Both the position numbers and the translations under genes were made by a program. The notes below the pieces were generated by a model. It saw only the letters and a program-made list of their open reading frames with translations, was not told the origin of the DNA and made no database searches. Source: an uncultured Oscillospiraceae bacterium (GTDB lineage Bacteria > Bacillota > Clostridia > Oscillospirales > Oscillospiraceae). Taken from it: a DNA stretch of 64,000 nt. Numbering within the stretch: position 1 is the stretch's first letter; each line of letters begins with the position of its first letter. Below are positions 45,444 through 54,922 of this stretch, piece after piece. The stretch lies in NCBI GenBank assembly GCA_934597165.1, contig CAKTQP010000007.1:4463-68462 (forward strand). Direction: 5' to 3'.

Positions 45444-46337
45444 TTAAGTTTCCGATTCTGTTCGACCGGGCAGGGTTTTCAGAGCGTCCAACAGGTCGTT
45501 CAAATCCTCCACGCCATAATACTCCAGCTCCAGCCGACCCTTTCGTTTGCCGGAGATGATCTTGACTTTCCGACCCAGATGGTCGCCCAGGTCCCGGGCA
45601 GCCAGAGCGGCGTAATCCACCTGATTGGGGTCCTTTTGGGGTGTTTCCGGTGTTTTGGGCATCTGATTGAGCCGTTTTGCGATGTCTTCCGCCTGCCGGA
45701 CAGACAGCGCCTTGTCCATGATCTGCTGCGCCAGCGCCCACCGAGCTTCCTCATCGTTCAGAGAGAGGATGGCACGGGCGTGTCCGGCGGTGAGCTTGTT
45801 TTCCTCCACCAGCGCCTTCAAATCCTCCGGCAGGCTCAGCAGACGGAGGGCGTTGGCGATGGCGGGACGGGATTTGCCCACCTGCCGTGCCACAGCCTCC
45901 TGAGTCATGCCGTATTCGGAAATCAAGGTGTGGTAGCCCAGCGCCTCCTCCATGGGGTTCAGATCTTCTCGCTGAAGGTTCTCAATCAAACCCAATTCCA
46001 TGGCCTTCTTGTCGTCCGCTTCCACAATGAGGACGGGCACTTCGGAAATCCCAGCCTCACGAGCAGCACGCCAGCGGCGTTCGCCGGAGATAATTTGATA
46101 GTAGCCGGAGGCCAGCAGGCGGACGGAGATGGGCTGCAAGATGCCGTGGATGCGGATAGAGTCCGCCAGGTCGGAGATGGACTCCGGAGCGAAGAGCTTC
46201 CGGGGCTGGGCGGCGTTGGGTTGTACTTTTTCGATGGGGAGTCGGGTCACTCCCTGCTGTTCCGGTTCCAGTGCCGCCTCGCCCAACAGGGCGCTCAGCC
46301 CACGGCCCAGGCCGGAGTCACGGGTTCCTTTTGCCAT
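45444..46337 (-). CDS. parB: Chromosome partitioning protein ParB (Spo0J)
   Basis: A 297-residue ParB with the N-terminal CTPase domain (ISGERRWRAAREAG motif and ENLQREDLNPMEEA), helix-turn-helix reading parS (MTQEAVARQVGKSRPAIANALRLL) and a C-terminal dimer domain (KVKIISGKRKGRLELEYYGV). It loads at parS and recruits SMC. It is 38 nt after parA and overlaps nothing. Confidence 0.95.
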   Translation of the reverse strand: MAKGTRDSGLGRGLSALLGEAALEPEQQGVTRLPIEKVQPNAAQPRKLFAPESISDLADSIRIHGILQPISVRLLASGYYQIISGERRWRAAREAGISEVPVLIVEADDKKAMELGLIENLQREDLNPMEEALGYHTLISEYGMTQEAVARQVGKSRPAIANALRLLSLPEDLKALVEENKLTAGHARAILSLNDEEARWALAQQIMDKALSVRQAEDIAKRLNQMPKTPETPQKDPNQVDYAALAARDLGDHLGRKVKIISGKRKGRLELEYYGVEDLNDLLDALKTLPGRTESET

Positions 46338-46358
46338 GTGTACCTCGCTTTGTCACAG

Positions 46359-46374
46359 TGTTTCACGTGAAACA
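46359..46374. promoter_or_regulatory. parS site 1
   Basis: TGTTTCACGTGAAACA, a perfect 16-bp palindrome identical to the ParB/Spo0J consensus. It lies between parA and parB. Confidence 0.97.
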
Positions 46375-46375
46375 C

Positions 46376-47134
46376 TCAAGGGTTTTGTTCCAATATCTCT
46401 TCCGCCAGCTTCTGATAGGCTTCCGCCCCGCGGGAGAACTTGTCATAGGCCAGCGCCGGTTTCCCATGACTGGGTGCCTCGCTGAGCCGTACGTTCCGGG
46501 GGATGACCGTGGCGTACACCTGACCGGGGAAGTGCCGCTTCACCTCTTCCGCCACCTGGATGGACAGGTTGGTGCGGCCGTCGTACATGGTCAGCAGCAC
46601 CCCTTCGATGGCGATGCCGGGGTTGAGCTTCTTCTTCACGATGCGGACGGTGGACAGCAGGTCACTGAGCCCCTCCAGGGCGTAATACTCGCACTGAACC
46701 GGGATCAACACCGAGTCCGCCGCACACAGGCCGTTTAAGGTCAACAGCTCCAGGGAAGGGGGGCAGTCGATGAGGATGTAGTCGTACCGGGCGGACAGCT
46801 TGTCCAGCGCCTCCCGCAACAGATGCTCCCGTCGATCCATGCCGATCATCTCCACGCCAGCGCCAGCCAACTCCTTGTTGGAGGGCAGAACATCCCCCCA
46901 GGGGGTTCGAACGACGCCACGTTCCACGTCAGCGCCGTCGATGAGGATGTCATAGATGTTGGGGGAGACGGCGTTTTTGTCCACGCCCAGGCCAGAAGTG
47001 GCGTTGGCCTGCGGGTCAAAATCGCAGAGCAGGACGGATTTCCCGGCCGCGTGCAGGGACGCAGTCAGGTTGACAGCGGTGGTGGTCTTGCCGACACCGC
47101 CTTTTTGGTTTGCGATTACAATGTGTTTTGCCAT
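46376..47134 (-). CDS. parA: Chromosome partitioning ATPase ParA (Soj)
   Basis: A 252-residue ATPase with deviant Walker A ANQKGGVGKTTTAVNLTASL, and IDCPPSLELLTLNGLCAADS and GVLLTMYDGRTNLSIQV. It moves ParB-parS complexes on DNA and regulates DnaA in B. subtilis. The gene lies between two parS sites. Confidence 0.96.
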   Translation of the reverse strand: MAKHIVIANQKGGVGKTTTAVNLTASLHAAGKSVLLCDFDPQANATSGLGVDKNAVSPNIYDILIDGADVERGVVRTPWGDVLPSNKELAGAGVEMIGMDRREHLLREALDKLSARYDYILIDCPPSLELLTLNGLCAADSVLIPVQCEYYALEGLSDLLSTVRIVKKKLNPGIAIEGVLLTMYDGRTNLSIQVAEEVKRHFPGQVYATVIPRNVRLSEAPSHGKPALAYDKFSRGAEAYQKLAEEILEQNP

Positions 47135-47232
47135 AAAATCAACCGCCTGAAAGAGAATATAACCCTATTATAATATAGTGTCAGACGCTTTTCAATGATT
47201 TTGCCTAGATTTTACCGCAGATGCTGGAAAAG

Positions 47233-47248
47233 TGTTTCACGTGAAACA
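47233..47248. promoter_or_regulatory. parS site 2
   Basis: TGTTTCACGTGAAACA again, a perfect 16-bp palindrome between noc and parA, 874 bp from site 1. Both lie about 22 kb from oriC. Confidence 0.97.
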
Positions 47249-47307
47249 TGGAAAAAATCGCTGCCGCAAGAGGATATACGACAGCGAAGGAGGGGAGGAT
47301 TGGAAGA

Positions 47308-48117
47308 TCATGCATCGTTTTTGGGAATGGTTATGGTCAGCACGATCTGGTCATCCGTCTCTTCTTTGCCGCAGGAGGCACCCACCCCAGCCCGGTTCAT
47401 GATGCCCAGACTGCGGTTGATGGTGTTCAGGAACAGACGAATGTCCTTGATATGGATGAGGGGTTTTCTCTTGGGTTTGGTAGGCTTAGGGTCCAACAGA
47501 GTGTCGATGTATGCCTCAGTCTTGGCCACCGTCAAGCCCTCTTCAATGATGTGATGTAACGCCGCCTCCCGCAGCTCCACCGGCAGACGGAGCAGGGCAC
47601 GGGCGTGACGCTCGGACAGCTGGTGCGCCAGCATCTCGTCCAGCAATACCTTGTCCAGCTTCAGCAGGCGCAACTTGTTGGCCACAGCGCTCTGGCTTTT
47701 GCCCACTCGGCGGGCGGCTTCTTCTTGGGACAGGTGGTACGTAAAGATGAGCTTTTGCAGGGCGGTGGCTTCCTCTACGAAATCCAGATCCCGCCGCTGG
47801 AGATTTTCCACCAGGGCCAGCAGGGAGGATTCCAGGTCGCCAGCTTTGACCAAGATGCAGGGGACGTGGCTCAAGCCGGCCATCTCTGCCGCTCGCAGCC
47901 GCCGCTCTCCAGAGATCAATTCGTATTGACTGGTGGAGAGACGGCGGACAGAAAGGGGCTGTAAAATACCATGAGCGCGGATGGAATCGGCTAATTCCTC
48001 CAAGCTCTCATGGGAAAACCGGGTGCGAGGCTGACCCGGATTGGGTGCGATGTCATGAATGGGGAGGAAGAGGACGCGCGTGCTTTCAAAAAGACCACGA
48101 CTGCGAGTGAATGCCAT
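47308..48117 (-). CDS. noc: ParB-like nucleoid occlusion protein (Noc-type)
   Basis: A 269-residue ParB paralogue, MAFTRSRGLFESTRVLFLPI then HDIAPNPGQPRTRFSHESLE, with ISGERRLRAAEMAG and HTH LSQEEAARRVGKSQSAVANKL. Location next to parA makes Noc the best call. Noc binds its own sites and blocks division over the nucleoid. The ATG at 48117 follows AAAGGAGG. The C-terminus differs from ParB, as expected for Noc. Confidence 0.85.
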   Translation of the reverse strand: MAFTRSRGLFESTRVLFLPIHDIAPNPGQPRTRFSHESLEELADSIRAHGILQPLSVRRLSTSQYELISGERRLRAAEMAGLSHVPCILVKAGDLESSLLALVENLQRRDLDFVEEATALQKLIFTYHLSQEEAARRVGKSQSAVANKLRLLKLDKVLLDEMLAHQLSERHARALLRLPVELREAALHHIIEEGLTVAKTEAYIDTLLDPKPTKPKRKPLIHIKDIRLFLNTINRSLGIMNRAGVGASCGKEETDDQIVLTITIPKNDA

Positions 48118-48189
48118 AGTTAAGACCTCCTTTTGCACAAAGGATAACACAGTTGTGGAAAAAAACGCGTCGAAATTTGTCGGAAGGGA

Positions 48190-48221
48190 GAAAAAAGGCG
48201 ATTTCCGGTGGGAAATCGCCT
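48190..48221 (-). terminator. Intrinsic terminator after the DnaI-like gene
   Basis: On the minus strand GGCGATTTCC (48211-48220) and GGAAATCGCC (48197-48206) pair around 4 nt and are followed by TTTTTT. It separates the helicase-loader operon from noc. Confidence 0.88.
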
Positions 48222-48239
48222 TAGTAAGTCACAAAGCTG

Positions 48240-49223
48240 TCAATAAAGCTGACTCTTCAACTGCCGAATGTCCTGCCCCCAGAACTCCAACAGCCGGTAC
48301 TCCCCAGCGATACGGCTGGCCACTTGAGCGGAATAGCGGAGGGCAATCTCTCGTTGGCTCAGGTTGGAGGAGATGACGGTGTGTTTGTTGGAGATGAGGC
48401 GGGTGTTGACGATCTGGTACAGGGCACTCTGCAAGAACGGCGTGGTCAGCTCACTGCCCAGGTCATCCAAGATGAGCAGATCGCAGGTCAAGTAGCGTTG
48501 GACAGCGCCGGTCTCGCTGCGCCCAAATTTTTCCTCTTCAAAGCGGCTGAAAATCTGGATGGCCGTGTCATAGACCACGGAGAAACCAGCTTCCGAGACC
48601 ACCTGCGCGATACAGGCGGACAGGAAGGTTTTCCCCAAGCCAGGGTTGCCGGAGAGGAACAGGTTGCGGATGCCGATGCGGCCGAAGCGGCTGGCGTAGT
48701 TGTAGCAGATGTCCCGCACCATCTCCATGTGGGAGCGAGGGGAGACGCCGCTGGGGCCGGGGCTGGGGGAGTAGTAGTCCAGAGAAAAGGTGTCAAAGGA
48801 CTGCCCCTGAAAATCCAATAGGGAGGACAGGGAGTGAATCTGCTCCTCGGCGCAGAGCTTTTTCAAGCACACGCACATGGTCGCCCCACGCCAGCCGGTG
48901 TCGTTGCAGTAGGGGCAGTCCGGTCGGTTTACTAAATCATCCTCCTGATAACCGGCCTGCACCAACAGTGTTTTCCGCTCCTGCTGGAGAGACTTGCTCT
49001 CCTCTCGCAGAGCCTGGATGGCAGCGGTGGGGTCCTCTCCGTGGCGGAGGGCGGCAGTGGCGGCTTTGGCCACACCCAAACGCAGCTGCTTATCAATCTC
49101 CTTCACCCGGGGCAGCTGCGCATAAATCTTCTCCCGCCGTGCTTCAAAAGTGGCTTGCCGCTGCTGCTGCCGCTGTTTCAGTCGTTCCGTCGCCCGACGC
49201 AGGACTTCTGGTTCGTAAGACAA
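48240..49223 (-). CDS. DnaC/DnaI-type replicative helicase loader
   Basis: A 327-residue AAA+ protein. The N-terminal 90 residues are helical, then a zinc-type cluster (CPYCNDTGWRGATMCVCLKK then LC), and the ATPase with FLSGNPGLGKTFLSACIA (Walker A) and LLILDDLGSELTTPFLQS (Walker B). It loads the DnaB-type helicase at origins and restart sites. The start is TTG at 49223 with AGGAGG 8 nt upstream. It is 18 nt after the dnaD gene, with which it forms a primosome operon. Confidence 0.9.
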   Translation of the reverse strand: MSYEPEVLRRATERLKQRQQQRQATFEARREKIYAQLPRVKEIDKQLRLGVAKAATAALRHGEDPTAAIQALREESKSLQQERKTLLVQAGYQEDDLVNRPDCPYCNDTGWRGATMCVCLKKLCAEEQIHSLSSLLDFQGQSFDTFSLDYYSPSPGPSGVSPRSHMEMVRDICYNYASRFGRIGIRNLFLSGNPGLGKTFLSACIAQVVSEAGFSVVYDTAIQIFSRFEEEKFGRSETGAVQRYLTCDLLILDDLGSELTTPFLQSALYQIVNTRLISNKHTVISSNLSQREIALRYSAQVASRIAGEYRLLEFWGQDIRQLKSQLY

Positions 49224-49241
49224 GTGGATGCCCTCCTCTCC

Positions 49242-50246
49242 TTAGGACGATTCCTTCTTCTGATTGGTCAAAAACGCCTTCATCCAGCGTTCGTTTTCCA
49301 AAATTTGACGTTCTTTTTCCTCCTGGGCGGCTGCCGTCTGCACAGGGGCGGGGGCAGGCGCTTTGGAGACTGTTTGAGGCGTCTTCCGGCGAGGACGCTG
49401 CTCTCCGGCGGTCACTTCCTCCGGTGTGTGCCGTCCCTCGCTGTGCCAGCGCTTCAGGATGGCATTGCAGTACGCCCACTTCATGGTGCCCGTGTTGGTC
49501 ACCGTCCGGTCGTAGGCCATGGCCACTGTCTCCGCAGGGAATCCCATCTCTGCCCAGGCGATGAGATATTTCCGCTCGCCCGGCGCGGCCTTTCTGCCCA
49601 CGATGCCCACGGCACCCAGCAGTTCGCCCTCCTGAGAGCGGTAGTATTCCAGCTTTTTCAGATACGCCTCCGCCGCTTCCAACGTGTCCACGCCGGATTC
49701 CTTCCAGCGATAGGCGGCGGTGCGGATGACGGACATGCGAGGCTTGCGCCCTTCGCCATATTTGTCCTGGTGCTCTTGGATCTGCCAGATGACCAGCTGA
49801 TAGATAACCTCCGGCGGCAGGGCCAGGTGGTCGTACAGCTCCAGCAGGATCTTGGTGTCAGCGGGAGACAGCCGCTTGCCCATGGCCACCTCCACCTCGC
49901 TGAGCAGGTCGGGGAAGGCGGAGGTCTGGTCGCCCAGCTCCTGGTTCAGGTCGTCGGCGGAGTAGGTGGGTGCCTGCTCCCGTTTGGGCACAGCCTCATT
50001 GAACTGAGGCTGAGGGACGCCGCCGGCCAGACCAAGCTCCCGCAGGTGGGTCAGGGCGCTGTCCAGCTGAAGACGGGACCAGCTCAGTTCTTTGGCGGAC
50101 TGGTCTGGGTCTAGGTAGCCCTGGTGGCGGAGTAAGTACAGGTAGAGCAGCGCCGGGTCTCCCTGGCCGCGGGTGATGAGGCTGTCCGCAGCGGCGGCAG
50201 TCATGGAGATGGTGTCAGTGTCTAATGTAATGCGGTGGGAAGCCAA
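49242..50246 (-). CDS. DnaD domain primosome protein
   Basis: A 334-residue protein. The N-terminal winged helix (about 25-80) is followed by DnaD domains with LSPADTKILLELYDHLALPP and RKYLIAWAEMGFPAETVAMA then YDRTVTNTGTMKWAYCNAIL, the conserved YxxxIL-type motif. The C-terminal tail is low complexity (QTVSKAPAPAPVQTAAAQEE). It helps load helicase with the downstream DnaI-like protein. The start is TTG at 50246 with AAGGAGG 10 nt upstream. Confidence 0.9.
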   Translation of the reverse strand: MASHRITLDTDTISMTAAAADSLITRGQGDPALLYLYLLRHQGYLDPDQSAKELSWSRLQLDSALTHLRELGLAGGVPQPQFNEAVPKREQAPTYSADDLNQELGDQTSAFPDLLSEVEVAMGKRLSPADTKILLELYDHLALPPEVIYQLVIWQIQEHQDKYGEGRKPRMSVIRTAAYRWKESGVDTLEAAEAYLKKLEYYRSQEGELLGAVGIVGRKAAPGERKYLIAWAEMGFPAETVAMAYDRTVTNTGTMKWAYCNAILKRWHSEGRHTPEEVTAGEQRPRRKTPQTVSKAPAPAPVQTAAAQEEKERQILENERWMKAFLTNQKKESS

Positions 50247-50379
50247 GCGTCTCGTTCCTCCTTCTGAAAAATCCTGTGATGTCTGAACTCTTATTTTACA
50301 ATACTTTCGGCCAAACGTAAATGATCCGGCAGAAAAACCGGGAAAATTTCAAAAAAAATCTGAATCTTGTTGCATTACC

Positions 50380-50458
50380 TTGACGACGGAGTCGGATAAA
50401 GGTAAAATGAATACGTATGAAATTTTGTGGCCCAGTCGAGTTCGTGCTTTGACCGGGC
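50380..50458 (+). promoter_or_regulatory. pyrG promoter and leader hairpin
   Basis: TTGACG (50380-50385) and TAAAAT (50403-50408) are 17 bp apart. The leader then has a hairpin, GCCCAGTC (50430-50437) with GACCGGGC (50451-50458), one mismatch in the stem and no T run. The pairing sequence CCCAGTCGA...GACCGGG is similar to hairpin 1 of the lepA-linked repeat. Confidence 0.75.
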
Positions 50459-50494
50459 AGTTGTCTATTTAGAGAAATGAGGAGGACTTGCACT

Positions 50495-52108
50495 ATGTCA
50501 GTCAAACATATCTTTGTCACCGGAGGCGTGGTTTCCGGCCTGGGCAAAGGCATCACCGCTGCATCCCTAGGCCGCCTGCTGAAACAGCGGGGTCTGCGGG
50601 TTGCCCTGCAGAAGCTGGATCCCTATCTGAACGTGGACCCGGGCACCATGAACCCCATCCAGCATGGCGAAGTATTCGTGACCGACGATGGTGCGGAGAC
50701 CGACCTGGATCTGGGGCACTATGAACGCTTCGTCGATGAAAACCTGACCGTCAACTCCTCCGTCACCTCCGGCAAAGTCTACACCGCTGTCCTGGACAAG
50801 GAACGAGACGGGGACTTCTTGGGGCGCACCGTACAGGTCATCCCCCACATCACCGATGAGATCAAGTCCCGCATCTACCGCATGGAAAAGGGTGAGCCCA
50901 AGGACGTCATCATCACCGAGATCGGCGGCACCGTAGGCGACATCGAATCTCTGCCCTTCTTGGAAGCCATCCGTCAGGTGGGTCGGGAGCTGCCTCCCGA
51001 GGATGTCATGTACATCCACGTGTCCCTCATCGTCACCATCCCCGGTTCCGGCGAACAGAAGAGCAAGCCCACTCAGCACTCCTGCAAGGAACTGCTGACC
51101 ATCGGCATCCAGCCTGACGTCATCATGTGCCGGGCAGACCAGCCGGTGACTGAGGACATCCTGAACAAGATCAGTATGTTCTGCAACATCCCCGTGGAGA
51201 ACGCCATCCCCAACCTGACCGCGCCCATCCTCTATGAAGTGCCCCTGATGCTGGAGAAGGAAGGTCTGGGCAACGTAGTCTGCAAGCATCTGAAGCTGAA
51301 CGTGCCCGACCCCGACCTGACCGAGTGGACCAAGATGGTGGAACGTGCCAAGGCTACCGTGGACGGGGAAGTGGAGATCGCCCTGGTGGGCAAGTATGTG
51401 GAGCTCCACGACTCTTACCTGTCCGTGGTGGAAGCCCTGACCCACGGCGGCATTGAGAACGACGTCAAGGTGAAGATTCGCTGGGTGGACTCGGAGAACG
51501 TCACCGAAGAGAACGTGGCAGAAGTGCTGGACGGCGTCAACGGCGTCATCGTCCCCGGCGGTTTCGGCGCCCGCGGCATTGACGGCATGATCTACTCCAT
51601 CCGCTGGGCCAGAGAACAGCAGGTGCCCCTGTTCGGTATCTGCCTGGGTATGCAGATGTCCGTGGTGGAACACGCCCGGCACTTGGCTGGCATGATCGGC
51701 GCACACTCCAGCGAGCTGGATCCCGAAACCCCCTATCCGGTCATCGACCTGATGCCGGAACAGCGGGATGTGGATAAGATGGGCGCGACCATGCGTCTGG
51801 GCGCTTATCCTTGCAAGATTCTGAACAAGAACTCCAAGACCTATGAAGCTTACGGCGAAGAGGTCATCTATGAACGCCACCGCCACCGCTATGAGTTCAA
51901 CAACGACTACCGGGAAGCCCTGACCAACAGCGGCCTGTCCCTGGTGGGCGTGTCTCCTAACGATAAGCTGGTGGAGATCGTGGAAGATATGAACCACCCC
52001 TGGTTCGTGGGCGTTCAGTTCCATCCGGAGCTGAAGTCCCGTCCCAACAAGGCGCACCCCTTGTTCCGGGAGTTCATCCGGGCGGCAAAGGAGAACCGAG
52101 ACAAGTGA
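50495..52108 (+). CDS. pyrG: CTP synthase
   Basis: A 537-residue enzyme making CTP from UTP, ATP and glutamine. Synthetase domain: [20 protein letters not shown] and [20 protein letters not shown]. Glutaminase domain: [30 protein letters not shown] with the nucleophile Cys, and [16 protein letters not shown] with His-Glu. ATG at 50495 with GAGGAGG 10 nt upstream; the frame to 50477 is less likely. Confidence 0.97.
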   Translation: MSVKHIFVTGGVVSGLGKGITAASLGRLLKQRGLRVALQKLDPYLNVDPGTMNPIQHGEVFVTDDGAETDLDLGHYERFVDENLTVNSSVTSGKVYTAVLDKERDGDFLGRTVQVIPHITDEIKSRIYRMEKGEPKDVIITEIGGTVGDIESLPFLEAIRQVGRELPPEDVMYIHVSLIVTIPGSGEQKSKPTQHSCKELLTIGIQPDVIMCRADQPVTEDILNKISMFCNIPVENAIPNLTAPILYEVPLMLEKEGLGNVVCKHLKLNVPDPDLTEWTKMVERAKATVDGEVEIALVGKYVELHDSYLSVVEALTHGGIENDVKVKIRWVDSENVTEENVAEVLDGVNGVIVPGGFGARGIDGMIYSIRWAREQQVPLFGICLGMQMSVVEHARHLAGMIGAHSSELDPETPYPVIDLMPEQRDVDKMGATMRLGAYPCKILNKNSKTYEAYGEEVIYERHRHRYEFNNDYREALTNSGLSLVGVSPNDKLVEIVEDMNHPWFVGVQFHPELKSRPNKAHPLFREFIRAAKENRDK

Positions 52109-52146
52109 TAAAAATGCGATGCGGGAAACCGCATCGCATTTTTTGT
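52109..52146. terminator. Bidirectional intrinsic terminator
   Basis: AAAATGCGATGCGG pairs with CCGCATCGCATTTT around GAAA, followed by TT. It ends pyrG and the converging aldolase gene. Confidence 0.88.
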
Positions 52147-52150
52147 ATGG

Positions 52151-53125
52151 TCAATCTTTGTCCAACAGCATCTGATAAAATGCCGAATAGTTGGTGTCGT
52201 GTGCCTTGGTGGCCGCAATAGCGGTTCTGGGGTGTTGATCCAGCAGACCGGTGAGCAGATAGGGGATGTCATAACCCCAGACGCAGCCGGCCTTTTTCAG
52301 AGCCAGGATGTCCTTTTGGATGAACCGGAGCAGGGGGTCCAGCTGGTAGCGGGGGTTTTTCAGGAACCCGATCAGCGCTTCCAACGCACAGTTGCCTGCG
52401 CCCCGTCCCATGCCGCTGAGGGTGCCGTCCAGGTAGCTGGCGCCCATGGACAGGGCTTCGATGGTGTTGGCGAAGGCGCACTGCTGGTTGTTGTGGGCGT
52501 GGATGCCCAGACGCTTGCCTGCCGGTTCCAGCACTTCCAGATAGCGTTTGGCCATCCGGTTGATCTCTTCCGGGTACATAGCGCCGTAGCTGTCCACCAG
52601 ATAAACCGCGTTCACCGGGGACTCGGTCAGAGCGGCCAGGGCAAATTGAATGTCGCTCTCCCGGCAGTTGGAGACTGCCATGATGTTGCAGGTGGTCTCA
52701 TAGCCCTTCTTGGCGGCGTCCTCGATCATGGCCAGCGCTTCCGGGATGGTGTTGATGTAGGTGGCCACTCGGATCATGTCGATGGGGCTTTCGTCGCGAG
52801 GGTGGATGTCATTCACGTAGTCGCAACGTCCCACGTCCGCCATGACGGCGATCTTCAGCTGGGTGTCGTTCTCGCCCACCACGACACGGATGTCCTCGTC
52901 GTCACAGAACTTCCACTTGCCAAAGGCGTCCGGATCGAACATGGACTTGTCCGCCTTATAGCCGAACTCCATATAATCGACACCGGCCTTGATGTTGGTT
53001 TGATAGAGATCCTGGACAAATTCATCCGGGAAAAAGAAGTCATTGACCAGCCCGCCGTCTCGAATGGTGGCGTCCAAAACCCGGACGTCAGTACGCACGG
53101 AGAGCAGATTGCCTTTTCGTTCCAT
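52151..53125 (-). CDS. HMGL-like (DRE-TIM) aldolase family protein
   Basis: A 324-residue TIM-barrel enzyme with the signature LDATIRDGGLVNDFFF (a D-R-D/E variant of the DRE metallolyase motif), metal ligands in GIHAHNNQQCAFANTIEAL, and GMGRGAGNCALEALIGFL. It resembles 4-hydroxy-2-oxovalerate aldolase-type and related HMG-CoA lyase-like proteins, but without the partner dehydrogenase. The substrate is not known. GGAGG precedes the ATG. Confidence 0.85.
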   Translation of the reverse strand: MERKGNLLSVRTDVRVLDATIRDGGLVNDFFFPDEFVQDLYQTNIKAGVDYMEFGYKADKSMFDPDAFGKWKFCDDEDIRVVVGENDTQLKIAVMADVGRCDYVNDIHPRDESPIDMIRVATYINTIPEALAMIEDAAKKGYETTCNIMAVSNCRESDIQFALAALTESPVNAVYLVDSYGAMYPEEINRMAKRYLEVLEPAGKRLGIHAHNNQQCAFANTIEALSMGASYLDGTLSGMGRGAGNCALEALIGFLKNPRYQLDPLLRFIQKDILALKKAGCVWGYDIPYLLTGLLDQHPRTAIAATKAHDTNYSAFYQMLLDKD

Positions 53126-53207
53126 GTTCTTTCCTCCTTTAAAGCGACAACGATTTTTATTGTGAAACCATTATACCACAAACTGTACCGTTGTACAGAG
53201 GCGAATT

Positions 53208-54074
53208 TCACAATTTGTCTCCCTTTTTTCCATCCTTCCATGCTAGATTCCGCCGTAACACCGCCGGACCCCGCCAGGCGAAGGCTCGGTTGCCGAAGGC
53301 GGCGCGGAAGGTGCGGTTGGTCAGCCCCTCTAAATCCTCGGAGGACAGGGAAGCCAGATAGGACGTCTCTGCCGCCCGACCGGTCAGCTCCGGCAGTGGA
53401 GAGGGTTGGGCGTCTCGGTTGTAGGGACAGGCCAGCTGGCAGAAATCACAGCCCCAAATGAGAGGGTGCGCTTGCAGCTGTGCCTCTTGCTCTGCCGTCA
53501 GCGTCCCCTTCTTCTGGGTTAGGTCGGAGAGACAGCGTGATATGTCACAGCCTGCTTCCGTCAGCGCACCAGAGGGACAGGCGCGGATGCAGGCGTTGCA
53601 GCCGGGGCAGTCCGGCGCAGGGGTGGAGGCGGAGGGGAGCGGGAGATCGGTCAAAATGGTGCCCAGGAACACCCAGCTGCCATAGGGCGGGACGATGACC
53701 AACCCATGCCGCCCCAAAATGCCCAACCCAGCCAGTCGGGCGCACTGCCGTTCGGGCAGGGGGGAGTTGTCCGCTCCGGGCACAAAGATTTTCCCAGGAA
53801 ATCGTGCCTGTAGCTCTGTAACAATCTGTCCCAGCCGACGGGACAGCGCCAGATGGTAGTCCTCCCCACGGGCGTAATAGGACAAGTTGCCCTGGGGTTG
53901 GTCAGTGCCAGCCCAGTAGGGGAAGGCGGCGATAAAGACCCCGGCGGGAGCAGGGCAGAGGGTCTGGGCTTTTTCCAGCTGGTCTGTGGATAATTCCAGA
54001 TCGGCGAAGGCGCACATCCCCCATCCAGCGGCTCCGGCATGGGAAAAGAGGGGGGAAAGGGTGTGGAAATCCAT
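53208..54074 (-). CDS. QueG-type epoxyqueuosine reductase-like 4Fe-4S protein
   Basis: A 288-residue protein with a DUF1730 N-terminal part (AAGWGMCAFADLELSTDQ) and a double ferredoxin motif, CPGCNACIRACPSG and CDFCQLACPYN, which hold two 4Fe-4S clusters. In QueG these supply electrons to cobalamin for the last step of queuosine synthesis in tRNA. It is shorter than E. coli QueG (about 380), lacking the C-terminal HEAT-like part, and other queuosine genes are not adjacent, so a related reductase is possible. The ATG at 54074 follows AAGGAGG. Confidence 0.83.
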   Translation of the reverse strand: MDFHTLSPLFSHAGAAGWGMCAFADLELSTDQLEKAQTLCPAPAGVFIAAFPYWAGTDQPQGNLSYYARGEDYHLALSRRLGQIVTELQARFPGKIFVPGADNSPLPERQCARLAGLGILGRHGLVIVPPYGSWVFLGTILTDLPLPSASTPAPDCPGCNACIRACPSGALTEAGCDISRCLSDLTQKKGTLTAEQEAQLQAHPLIWGCDFCQLACPYNRDAQPSPLPELTGRAAETSYLASLSSEDLEGLTNRTFRAAFGNRAFAWRGPAVLRRNLAWKDGKKGDKL

Positions 54075-54193
54075 AACGATGCGCCTCCTTGGAAAAAAGT
54101 CAAAAAATTTCCCCAAAGGGATTGACCTGAAACATAAGGTTAATGTTACACTGTTAGGAGAAAAAATCAAGGTCTGAGGGGGGGAAAAGTGAC

Positions 54194-54883
54194 ATGAAGA
54201 CCGTTTCAACGAGGGTTGGTCTGGATGCTACAGTGCTAAAACTCATCGGCGTGGTGACCATGACAGTGGATCACATCGGGTACATCCTCTTTCCAAAGCT
54301 GGCTCTCCTGCGCATCATCGGTCGGCTGGCCTACCCCATCTTCGCCTACCTGATCGCAGAGGGCTGTACTTACTCCAGACACAAGGCGAAATACTTCCTC
54401 TCCGTCCTGGGCACCGGCCTGCTGTGCTCTGCTGCTAGCTATGGGGCAGAACGCAGTTTGTACCAGTCCATCATGATCACCTTCGCCTGTTCCATCGGCC
54501 TGATCTTCTTGCTGGAACGAGCCAGGATGCAGCGAAAACGTGTCCTCTGGAGTGGTGTTTTTCTCCTGGCGCTGACCGCCTGTTTCCTGCTCTTCCAGCT
54601 CCGTCTGGTTCCCGGTTTCACGACAGACTATGGTTTTTTGGGCATCATCACGCCCTTGCTGGTCTGGTTGGGCAAAGGAAAACGAGAGAAAATCTTGGGA
54701 CTGACCGTGGGATTGTGCCTGATCGTCTTAGAGATGGGCGGGGTGCAGATATTCTCCTTGGTGGCGGTTCCCCTGTTGGTGCTGTACAACGGGGAACGGG
54801 GCAAATACCGGTGGAAGACTTTTTTCTACCTCTATTATCCCATCCACTTGGCCGTGATATATGGGATCGCACAGCTGATGTGA
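54194..54883 (+). CDS. TraX family membrane protein
   Basis: A 229-residue polytopic protein with seven or eight membrane segments. The TraX signature is LKLIGVVTMTVDHIGYILFP then KLALLRIIGRLAYPIFAYLI (His and Asp in the first helices), and FYLYYPIHLAVIYGIA ends it. In plasmid F TraX acetylates pilin; chromosomal homologues in Firmicutes have unknown, probably acyl-transfer, function. The promoter is shared with divergent queG; TTGACC at 54122 and a TTACAC about 20 bp later resemble a long-spacer promoter. Confidence 0.88.
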   Translation: MKTVSTRVGLDATVLKLIGVVTMTVDHIGYILFPKLALLRIIGRLAYPIFAYLIAEGCTYSRHKAKYFLSVLGTGLLCSAASYGAERSLYQSIMITFACSIGLIFLLERARMQRKRVLWSGVFLLALTACFLLFQLRLVPGFTTDYGFLGIITPLLVWLGKGKREKILGLTVGLCLIVLEMGGVQIFSLVAVPLLVLYNGERGKYRWKTFFYLYYPIHLAVIYGIAQLM

Positions 54884-54916
54884 AAAACTGCTCGGAATGG
54901 TTCCGGGCAGTTTTTG
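54882..54916 (+). terminator. Intrinsic terminator of the TraX gene
   Basis: AAAAACTGCTCGGAA pairs with TTCCGGGCAGTTTTT around TGG, directly after the stop codon. Confidence 0.85.
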
Positions 54917-54922
54917 TGTAGA

